Assembly: GCA_937911795.1 (NCBI GenBank)
Contig: CALDPJ010000406.1
Location: 1-13,115 of the forward strand
Length of the DNA stretch: 13,115 nucleotides
From: an uncultured Flavobacteriales bacterium
Lineage (GTDB): Bacteria; Bacteroidota; Bacteroidia; Flavobacteriales_D; SKUL01
Reading direction: 5' to 3'
Of the stretch, positions 7,277 to 13,115 are shown in pieces. The notes beneath the pieces were generated by a model, which was not told the origin of the DNA, did not search any database, and saw nothing but the letters and a program-made list of their open reading frames with translations. Position 1 is the first letter of the stretch. Each line of letters starts with the position of its first letter. The position numbers and the translations under genes are program-made.

Positions 7277-8506
7277 TTATTCGTCTTTCAATGCTTCTAC
7301 CGGCCGGATGCGGGCTGCTCTCACCGCCGGAACCAATCCTGCAAACAAACCCGCCAGAATGAGGATGGTCAATGTACTCAATGCCACTGCCAGACTCACT
7401 TCTGGATTTCTGAAAATTTCGTTATCACCGGTGAGATGTTGCGCTTGTTCGAGCAGCAAAATGCCGAGCACCATTCCTCCGTAGCCGGCCACAGCGGTGA
7501 TGAAAACCGACTCCTGTAGAATGAGCGACACCACCGACCAGGGCGTTGCTCCGAGTGCTTTGCGGATTCCGATTTCCTTGGTACGCTCCTTCACCACCAC
7601 GCTCATAATGTTGCTGACTCCTACAATTCCGGCGATGATCGTGAAAATGCCCAGCACCCACACGAAAATTTTCATACCGGTGAGGATGCTCATTATCTCC
7701 TGAAACTGTTCGTTGCTGTTGCGCACCGTAATGGCTGTACGATCTTCGGGGTGCACGGTGTGGCGTACTTTCAACTCATCTTCAATTTGCTGCGCCATTT
7801 CCTGCGTTCGCGCCAACGGGGCATCACCGGTGGTGAGCATGATGTTGTGCACGCGGTTGGCCCCACCAAAAACTTTTTGCGCCGTAGTCACCGGAATATA
7901 AATATACCGAACCTCACCTTCGGCACCGAGGTCATCAAAAACGCCCACCACTTTAAAAGGAATGCCATACATTTCAACGTATTCGCCAATCGGGTCTTTT
8001 TCACCAAACAATTCTTTTCTCACCAGCTCACCGATACAGGCTACTTTGGAAAACTCTTTCACATCGCGGTTGTTGATGAACCGACCGGATTGAATGACAG
8101 ATTTCTCAATTTCCTGATGACCGGGATGACATCCACGGACAGGATATTTACCAACTTCTTTTTCGTATACCACTTCACTATCCCAGATCGTGTACCGGGT
8201 TGAGCTGTATTCAATATCCGAAACATTCCGCAGAATCTGCTCGTAATCAGCATTCTCGTAACGTATCGCGCGATTTGGCTGGAGTCCTTTGTACGGCAGC
8301 GAAGTACGTCCACCCCAAACCCAGATGGTATTGACAGCATCGTCATTAAAGGTAGCTTCCATCCCGTTTTGCAATCCCTGGCTGGAACCGAGCAATACGA
8401 TCAGCATAAAAATTCCCCAGAAAACAGAAAATGCCGTGAGCACCGTCCGCAATTTATTCTTGCGAATGGTCGCGAAAATCTCCTGCCATTTATCGAGGTC
8501 AAACAT
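7277..8506 (-). CDS. MacB-like ABC transporter permease (first permease of the operon)
   Basis: A 409-residue type VII ABC permease with helix 1 at about 21-40, a periplasmic MacB-PCD-type domain at about 45-275, and helices at about 279-302, 330-351 and 371-393. The FtsX-like signature GVSNIMSVVVKERTKEIGIR and KALGATPW is at about 296-323, followed at the end by LVPAVRAARIRPVEALKDE. Proteins of this family couple ATP hydrolysis in the cytoplasm to movement of the periplasmic domain and extrude peptides, lipoproteins, antibiotics or toxins. The start codon overlaps the ATPase stop by one base in TGATG, a sign of translational coupling. Together with the paralogous permease downstream it probably makes an asymmetric transmembrane dimer. 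The substrate is not indicated by the sequence. Confidence 0.93.
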   Translation of the reverse strand: MFDLDKWQEIFATIRKNKLRTVLTAFSVFWGIFMLIVLLGSSQGLQNGMEATFNDDAVNTIWVWGGRTSLPYKGLQPNRAIRYENADYEQILRNVSDIEYSSTRYTIWDSEVVYEKEVGKYPVRGCHPGHQEIEKSVIQSGRFINNRDVKEFSKVACIGELVRKELFGEKDPIGEYVEMYGIPFKVVGVFDDLGAEGEVRYIYIPVTTAQKVFGGANRVHNIMLTTGDAPLARTQEMAQQIEDELKVRHTVHPEDRTAITVRNSNEQFQEIMSILTGMKIFVWVLGIFTIIAGIVGVSNIMSVVVKERTKEIGIRKALGATPWSVVSLILQESVFITAVAGYGGMVLGILLLEQAQHLTGDNEIFRNPEVSLAVALSTLTILILAGLFAGLVPAVRAARIRPVEALKDE

Positions 8507-9189
8507 CAGTGCAAAATCGGATGTTCCGCATGTTCAATCAGCCCGTCGCGCAAGCGGATAACGCGTTGGGTCATATCGGCAACTTCCTGTTCGTGAGTAA
8601 CAATGACAATGGTGATTCCTTCGCGATGAATTTCGGTGAGCAGATTCATTACGCTCAATGAGGTTTCTGAATCGAGTGCTCCGGTGGGCTCATCGGCCAG
8701 AATAACCTTCGGATTGGAAATCAAAGCACGGGCAATGGCTACCCGTTGTTTCTGCCCTCCCGACATTTCGTTCGGCAGGTGATTGGCCCAGTCTTTCAGG
8801 CCTACACGTTCGAGGTAATCCATCGCTATACGATTGCGCTTTTTCCGCGGAACATTTTGATAATACAGCGGAAGCGCCACGTTGTCCATAGCGTTTTTAA
8901 AGGACACCAGGTTGAACGACTGAAACACAAAACCGAGCAACTGACTGCGCAAACGAGCGGCGCGGGTTTCGCTGAGGTTTTTGATCAACTGCCCGTCGAG
9001 CAAGTATTCTCCCTCATCATAGTTATCAAGCATGCCGAGAATGTTGAGCAGTGTGCTCTTTCCCGAGCCGGAAGATCCCATAATGGACACCAGCTCACCG
9101 TTGGCAATATGCAGGTCGATTCCCTTCAGAACCTGCAATTGTTGAGCGCCCATTCGGTAGCTCTTGCGGATGTTGTTGAGTTGTATCAT
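8506..9189 (-). CDS. ABC transporter ATP-binding protein (MacB/LolD-like)
   Basis: A 227-residue cytoplasmic ATPase powering the exporter encoded downstream. The Walker A motif GSSGSGKST is at 38-46, the Q-loop glutamine at 90 in FVFQSFNL, the signature MSGGQ at 142-146, Walker B VILADEP at 162-168 with the catalytic glutamate at 167, the D-loop ALDS at 171-174 and the H-loop histidine at 199. All catalytic residues are intact. The sequence and the separate subunit layout match the MacB/LolD group. I chose the ATG at 9187-9189 (MIQLNNI). The frame stays open to a TTG at 9202-9204, but that codon overlaps a perfect -7 promoter element and adds only five residues. It is the first gene of the operon and overlaps the next gene by one base. 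Confidence 0.94.
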   Translation of the reverse strand: MIQLNNIRKSYRMGAQQLQVLKGIDLHIANGELVSIMGSSGSGKSTLLNILGMLDNYDEGEYLLDGQLIKNLSETRAARLRSQLLGFVFQSFNLVSFKNAMDNVALPLYYQNVPRKKRNRIAMDYLERVGLKDWANHLPNEMSGGQKQRVAIARALISNPKVILADEPTGALDSETSLSVMNLLTEIHREGITIVIVTHEQEVADMTQRVIRLRDGLIEHAEHPILH

Positions 9190-9201
9190 GTGCAGAAAGC
9201 A

Positions 9202-9209
9202 CAAATCTA
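9202..9209 (-). promoter_or_regulatory. -7 promoter element of the ABC exporter operon
   Basis: The minus strand reads TAGATTTG, a perfect TAnnTTTG match, ending 12 bases before the ATG at 9189. The leader would be very short. No TTTG is found at the usual -33 distance. It is the only likely promoter for the whole operon, because the three later gene junctions are 11 bases or less. Confidence 0.45.
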
Positions 9210-9260
9210 ACGGACGGCAACAGGGATTAGTCTGTAAAATACACTAAAGGACGCAATTGA

Positions 9261-9292
9261 GGATTGGTGGCAGTCAATCCAACCCGCTGCCA
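9261..9292 (-). other. Two overlapping, mutually exclusive short hairpins downstream of the 9302-9829 gene
   Basis: Read on the minus strand, TGGCAG (9287-9292) can pair with CTGCCA (9268-9273), and GGATTG (9275-9280) can pair with CAATCC (9261-9266). The two stems interleave, and only one base separates the last two arms, so both are unlikely to form at once. There is no T-run afterwards, so this is not a standard intrinsic terminator. It may be an RNA 3' end structure or chance. Confidence 0.2.
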
Positions 9293-9301
9293 GTTCCTGT
9301 T

Positions 9302-9829
9302 TTAGCTCAGGTATTTTCTGTTGGCGCTGTAAAGGGCGATGAAAATGGTGGCTACTATTGCATAAACAATCGCCAGACTGTAGCTGATGAAGTTGAATCC
9401 AAAGAGAAAAGGAACCACTACAACGCCGAGAATATTGACGACCAAATAGAGGTAAAATCCAGTCATTTTCAGGCGAAACATCAACACAGCGGCAACTCCG
9501 AGTAACAGGTAATAAACAATATCCACCATGCGAATAGCAACGGCATTGGCTGAATAATGCTCAAGGAACTCCATCATTCCACCCATCACCCAGGTGGGTA
9601 ATTCTGACATATCCACTCCGGATTCATCCATACTCTGATAAATCTCGGCCTCGATACTTCCGGCAGATTCTGCCGAAACGAACAAATCCTTGAGCGCCGA
9701 ATACAGATTATATACTACATTAATGGAAGTGAGCACCAGCAATGCCAGCAGAAATGAGGGGACTTTTCCGCTGTTGCTACCGTATTCACGATCTAAATCA
9801 AGAGGTTGATCAGGGTTGCTTGAATGCAT
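9302..9829 (-). CDS. Four-helix membrane protein of unknown function
   Basis: I do not recognise a named family in this 175-residue protein. Residues 1-22 are polar (several Asp, Ser and Pro). Hydrophobic helices lie at about 23-43, 99-118, 120-143 and 148-168. An acidic and Met-containing loop at about 50-95 (SMDESGVDMSELP) would sit on one face of the membrane, and the C-terminus ends in a basic NRKYLS. The general plan is seen in many small uncharacterised Bacteroidota inner-membrane proteins. The start is the ATG at 9827-9829. The gene begins 35 bases after the M61 peptidase stop, so the two may be cotranscribed, although a partial -7 element lies in the gap. The 97-base spacer to the ABC operon carries that operon's promoter. 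Confidence 0.75.
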   Translation of the reverse strand: MHSSNPDQPLDLDREYGSNSGKVPSFLLALLVLTSINVVYNLYSALKDLFVSAESAGSIEAEIYQSMDESGVDMSELPTWVMGGMMEFLEHYSANAVAIRMVDIVYYLLLGVAAVLMFRLKMTGFYLYLVVNILGVVVVPFLFGFNFISYSLAIVYAIVATIFIALYSANRKYLS

Positions 9830-9848
9830 AATTTTATAGTTTGGAGTC

Positions 9849-9856
9849 TAAATGTA
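9849..9856 (-). promoter_or_regulatory. Weak candidate -7 element before the four-helix membrane protein
   Basis: The minus strand reads TACATTTA, one mismatch from TAnnTTTG at the final base, ending 19 bases before the ATG at 9829. It lies in the 35-base spacer after the peptidase gene, so any -33 element would fall inside that gene's coding end. Confidence 0.22.
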
Positions 9857-9864
9857 TAAAAGCT

Positions 9865-11592
9865 TCAGTATTTCTGCTGCGTCCACAGTAAATAATTTTT
9901 CTTCTGCGATGCTGTTGGCCTTGATAACTTACGCACCGTAAACTTTTTATACCAGATTTTATCGTCCGGCGAAATGGTAGTTTCCCGAAGTGCACCGTTG
10001 CGTTTATAATGCAGCGTCACACTTCCACCGAAATATTCGAGCCACTGGTTCAGGTTCTGGTCCATGCGGAATTTGTTGATATAGATCAGCTCATCGCCGT
10101 TGAACAATCCGGCTTTTTCTGCTGGTGATCCCGGATGAACTGATGTGACGAGGTAGCGGCCAGCGCCCCATTCTGCTTTAATGCCCAGCGCATGTTCGCG
10201 GTAAGCATCCGCAGGTTCTTCGATAATTTCAAGCCCGGCATAGGACAGGCATTTCTTCAGTTGCTGATCGATCGGCTCCGTTCCGTTAATGTATTTTTTA
10301 AAGAAATCTTCAAACGATCGGCCTGCGTATTTTTCAATCAGCGACCGGTAAATTTCTTCTGAATAACCGAATCCGTTCTGAGCATAATCCAAATACAAAT
10401 CCTGCATGACCGTATCGAGCGAAAATTTATTGTCCGAATGTTTGCGGATCAACAAATCGCACATCATCGCGTTGAGTGCTCCTTCGGTATAAATCGAAAC
10501 TTTGCGGTTGGGTACTCCGCGGCTGTATCCATCCAGCCAGGTATCGAACGATGAATCGGCGACGGAGAGATTCTGCCGGCCGAAATTTCCGAAATGCTTG
10601 TTGGCAAATTGCGACAATTCAAACAAAAATTTATCCTGAGAGAAACCACCGGAACGCACCAGCATCAGATCGCCCATGTAGGTGGTGACGCCTTCTGCCA
10701 CATAGCCCAACCGGGAATAATTTTCCTTGCTGAAGTCGTAGGGCAACATCTCCTGAGGACGAATTTGTTTGATGTTCCAGGCGTGATAGAGTTCGTGGCT
10801 GCTCAACCCGAGGAGATCGGGATACCGGCCATTCTGCTGAAACACATCATACCCCGGCCCCAATAGCAGCACTGTGCTGGTGCCGTGTTCCACCCCGTGA
10901 TACACGCGTTCGGGACGTGCGTGAATGAGAAAGTGATATTCCGGAACCGGAAAACTACCGAACGCTTCGATTTGCTTTTCGGTAAAGGCTTTAAAATCGG
11001 TCTTCATGCGTTTCCAGTCGGGTTTGCACTCCCCGGCGAACCAGAGGTGAAAGGTATAATCACCGACTTTGTAACGATCGTGCTGCAGTTTTGCCGACGC
11101 GATGAAAGGGCTATCCATCAGTTCCTGGATATCGGCAGCCATTAAAATATGTTTCTTTTTTTGCGGTAATCCGGCTGCCACTTCGTACTCCGAAGGAACT
11201 TTCAGTTCTACCGTAGCCGGAATATCCATATTGTCTGGACGGTATACAAAGCAGTTGACCGGGTTAACGTAGAGCATTTCTTCATCGACCCAGGTACTGC
11301 CGGCGTTGAGTTCAGCCGCGAAATAATTGTATTCAACAATGATGCTGCTGCACGATTTACAGTGCACAATCCACGCGTCTTTGCTTACTTTTTCGAAGCG
11401 CAGTGCTTTCCCTTTTTCGTCGCGCACCGAAAATTTCTGAATGTTTTTTGCAAAATTTCCGAGTTCGTAGCGGCCCGGTCGCCATGCCGGAAGTTGCAGC
11501 GTAACAACATCTTCTTTTGAGATGTCGCTAATTTTGAGGGATATATCGAGGTATTTTTGTTCGGGATGCTGGTAGCTGAGGGTGTAATGCAT
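9865..11592 (-). CDS. M61-family metallopeptidase with C-terminal PDZ domain
   Basis: A 575-residue zinc aminopeptidase-like enzyme of family M61 (glycyl aminopeptidase group). The zinc site HELYH is at 266-270 in the wider HExxHxWN motif that marks the family (HAWN, with IKQIRP after it), and a glutamate at 300 in AEGVTTYMGD is the likely third ligand. The upstream GVEH at 233-236 corresponds to the conserved G-x-EH substrate-site motif. An N-terminal beta-sandwich domain covers about 1-165 and a PDZ domain about 475-540 (SVHPGSPAEKAGLFNGDELI). The length is usual for the family. There is no signal peptide, since the protein starts MHYTLSYQHP, so it should be cytoplasmic. A CKSC pair at 78-81 is present in the N-terminal domain. 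The start is the only plausible ATG. Physiological substrates are unknown. Confidence 0.94.
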   Translation of the reverse strand: MHYTLSYQHPEQKYLDISLKISDISKEDVVTLQLPAWRPGRYELGNFAKNIQKFSVRDEKGKALRFEKVSKDAWIVHCKSCSSIIVEYNYFAAELNAGSTWVDEEMLYVNPVNCFVYRPDNMDIPATVELKVPSEYEVAAGLPQKKKHILMAADIQELMDSPFIASAKLQHDRYKVGDYTFHLWFAGECKPDWKRMKTDFKAFTEKQIEAFGSFPVPEYHFLIHARPERVYHGVEHGTSTVLLLGPGYDVFQQNGRYPDLLGLSSHELYHAWNIKQIRPQEMLPYDFSKENYSRLGYVAEGVTTYMGDLMLVRSGGFSQDKFLFELSQFANKHFGNFGRQNLSVADSSFDTWLDGYSRGVPNRKVSIYTEGALNAMMCDLLIRKHSDNKFSLDTVMQDLYLDYAQNGFGYSEEIYRSLIEKYAGRSFEDFFKKYINGTEPIDQQLKKCLSYAGLEIIEEPADAYREHALGIKAEWGAGRYLVTSVHPGSPAEKAGLFNGDELIYINKFRMDQNLNQWLEYFGGSVTLHYKRNGALRETTISPDDKIWYKKFTVRKLSRPTASQKKNYLLWTQQKY

Positions 11593-11709
11593 GCGGCTGT
11601 TTTAATGACAGCGCGAAGTTAAGGAAAGTGTGGGAGGTGGGGAGCGCAATCGACAATCGGGTAATCAGGAAAAATGGCCGTCTTTTGCAGGAGACCAATA
11701 TGGAATATT

Positions 11710-12384
11710 TTACTCCGAATCCGTTCCTCCTCCAAAAGCATAGCGAACCCCGACCACTACAGAAAATCCGTAGTGGTGAACGAATGGTTCTTCACCATAT
11801 AGATAACCTTCTTCTTTGATCACATCCAGCAACCCCATCTGCACGCCGGCGGCACCTGTTATGTGCAGGTTTTGAGCAACCTTCACTCCCATTCCCCCCT
11901 CCCCCAACACCGCCACATCTACGCGGTGAACGATTTGAGAATATTCCGCTTTTATCTGCTCAGAATATGGAATTTCCGGATAATCGATGGTAGCCTTAAT
12001 CAGGTACGACGGCATTATTCCGATGTTGCCGAATCCGTATACTTCTCCGCGCGACACCATTCCGAATTTTAGCGGTATGCTGAGATATGTATGCCGGTGA
12101 GGCATCCGATAGTCGCGAATTAAATTTCCATTTTCATTGGCGTAGGTGATGCCGCCGATTCCACCTCGCTGGTCGTACAGTATTCCTGTTTCTATACTTA
12201 AAATACGTGCAAACCGGAACTGGTAACTTATTCCGGTCACTGGTGCTACCAAAAATCCTTGATTGGCGTATCCGGACATTCGTGCCACGTTTATTCCTCC
12301 GCTGATTCCAATAAGGTGTTGCGTTTGCCCAAAGGTTGCTGCCGAAATAAAAATGACAATAAGAAGCAGGAGACATTTTTTCAT
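11710..12384 (-). CDS. Outer-membrane beta-barrel protein (PorT/OmpW-like small barrel)
   Basis: A 224-residue protein with a signal peptide at 1-19 (MKKCLLLLIVIFISAATFG) and then alternating hydrophobic and polar strands of the kind seen in small Bacteroidota barrels. Typical elements are GISGGINVARMS at about 26-37, the IETGILYDQRGG strand at about 64-75, YLSIPLKFGM at about 100-109, and a last strand ending GVRYAF. YLSIP-x-K is a recurrent signature of the PorT-like outer-membrane family. Its role (structural, transport or T9SS-related) cannot be decided. The frame stays open upstream for 23 more codons, but I start at MKK because it begins a proper signal peptide and because a perfect -7 promoter element lies inside the longer version. 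It is divergent from the gene at 12592. Confidence 0.83.
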   Translation of the reverse strand: MKKCLLLLIVIFISAATFGQTQHLIGISGGINVARMSGYANQGFLVAPVTGISYQFRFARILSIETGILYDQRGGIGGITYANENGNLIRDYRMPHRHTYLSIPLKFGMVSRGEVYGFGNIGIMPSYLIKATIDYPEIPYSEQIKAEYSQIVHRVDVAVLGEGGMGVKVAQNLHITGAAGVQMGLLDVIKEEGYLYGEEPFVHHYGFSVVVGVRYAFGGGTDSE

Positions 12385-12406
12385 GGTTTGTAGAGTCGGT
12401 TCGAAA

Positions 12407-12414
12407 CAAATATA
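12407..12414 (-). promoter_or_regulatory. -7 promoter element of the outer-membrane barrel gene
   Basis: The minus strand reads TATATTTG, a perfect TAnnTTTG match ending 22 bases upstream of the ATG at 12384. No clear TTTG is seen at -33. The position supports the shorter start of the barrel gene. Confidence 0.5.
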
Positions 12415-12541
12415 ATGATCTGATTCAGCTTCGGGTTTTTTTCCTTTTGTCATTTCACAGGAAAAGGATATTTCCCCATTGTAAATCCAATAATTGAAAA
12501 TAGATGAGGATAGTACCCCGTCCTTCGGCTCCGTAGTTTTA

Positions 12542-12549
12542 TATCTTTA
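12542..12549 (+). promoter_or_regulatory. Candidate -7 element of the right-edge secreted protein gene
   Basis: The plus strand reads TATCTTTA, one mismatch from TAnnTTTG, 42 bases upstream of the ATG at 12592. It is the best match in the 207-base divergent region between the two start codons. Confidence 0.3.
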
Positions 12550-12591
12550 TCAATATGAACAACATTATAACCAAAAGCTAAAACCACAACT

Positions 12592-13115
12592 ATGAAAAAC
12601 ATTTACTTATCCACTCTTACTGCAATACTGATAACCGGCATCATTTCAGCGCAACCAGTAATTACCATGGAAGATCTCACGCCGGAGTTTGGAACGTCCA
12701 TTACAATAATGTCCGGCCTTTATTCCAACCCTGGAGATGAAGGCGCAGATCAGGTCTGGAATCTCGCCGGAATGTTTGCTCAAAACAGCACTCAAATGGA
12801 ATACGCCAGCCCCACCGGTTTGCCGCAATCGGAACTATTTCCCGAGGCAACCCACGCTGTCCTGACTGAAAATGAAAGTAACAGCTATACCTATTTCAGC
12901 TATGGCAATGATCAAATGACTGAAATCGGTCATTATAGCATCAGTCCTAATGTGACGGTTCTTACCACATATTCAGATCCGAGAACACATTTGGTTTTTC
13001 CGCTGAATTACACCGACACGTTTAGTGATACGTTTGTCAGCGAAACAATCAATGAACTCAATCTGGGTCAGGACACCACAGTGTATACTACTTTAAGAGC
13101 AGGAAATTTCGAAGC
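12592..13115 (+). CDS. Secreted protein, N-terminal part (runs off right edge)
   Basis: An open frame from ATG 12592 continues to the window edge for 174 complete codons. Residues 1-20 form a signal peptide (MKNIYLSTLTAILITGIISA, cut before QP). The mature part begins with VITMEDLTPEFGTSITIMSG and contains GDEGADQVWNLAG, a pattern I know from many Bacteroidota secreted proteins that end in a type A T9SS sorting domain. It is rich in Thr, Ser and Asn with alternating strand-like stretches (YTYFSYGNDQM, VTVLTTY, THLVFPLNYTDTF), suggesting a beta-rich surface or extracellular protein. No enzymatic motif is visible. The C-terminus is missing, so T9SS export cannot be confirmed here. The start follows an A-rich leader with no Shine-Dalgarno sequence, normal for this phylum. 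Confidence 0.85.
   Translation, partial: MKNIYLSTLTAILITGIISAQPVITMEDLTPEFGTSITIMSGLYSNPGDEGADQVWNLAGMFAQNSTQMEYASPTGLPQSELFPEATHAVLTENESNSYTYFSYGNDQMTEIGHYSISPNVTVLTTYSDPRTHLVFPLNYTDTFSDTFVSETINELNLGQDTTVYTTLRAGNFE

Noticed and set aside
1..13115. Search by eye for tRNA, rRNA, CRISPR arrays, IS ends, integrases and phage genes.
   Set aside because: Nothing with the required repeats, conserved arms or protein motifs was seen; the spacers are short and explained by promoters.

Overview
The window looks like chromosomal DNA from a member of the Bacteroidota, probably of the Flavobacteriia/Saprospiria type; I cannot place it more precisely. The evidence is threefold. One large secreted protein ends in a gliding-motility-associated C-terminal domain of the kind exported by the type IX secretion system (T9SS). 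Start codons lack Shine-Dalgarno sequences. Several leaders carry the Bacteroidota -7 promoter element TAnnTTTG. No tRNA, rRNA, CRISPR array, insertion sequence, integrase or plasmid function is visible.

Layout, left to right. Every complete gene lies on the minus strand, so transcription runs right to left. Positions 1-640 hold the 5' part of a secreted lamin-tail-domain protein, cut by the window edge. Positions 815-3208 hold a longer, complete paralogue made of a signal peptide, a lamin-tail domain, four Cys-containing repeats, a PKD-like domain and a T9SS C-terminal domain. Positions 3384-4799 encode a DASS/SLC13-type sodium-coupled anion transporter with its own promoter. Positions 4886-9189 form a tight four-gene operon for a MacAB-like tripartite ABC exporter, transcribed as ATPase, permease, second permease, periplasmic adaptor. 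Positions 9302-9829 encode a small four-helix membrane protein of unknown function. Positions 9865-11592 encode an M61-family metallopeptidase with a PDZ domain. Positions 11710-12384 encode an outer-membrane beta-barrel protein. A divergent gene for a secreted protein starts at 12592 on the plus strand and runs off the right edge. No stretch above 300 bases lacks a gene; the longest gaps (about 170-210 bases) are promoter regions.

How the genes fit together. The ABC operon encodes a full inner-membrane and periplasmic exporter but no outer-membrane factor, so a TolC-like partner must lie elsewhere if the machine spans both membranes. The two lamin-tail proteins are tandem duplicates. They share most of their N-terminal sequence and also a short block about 60-70 bases upstream of each start, so the duplication carried the likely promoter. 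The remaining genes look like independent envelope or housekeeping functions.

I do not see a convincing new biological system here. The observations most worth a second look are the tandem secreted paralogues with their shared upstream block and the Cys-paired repeat array in the larger one.
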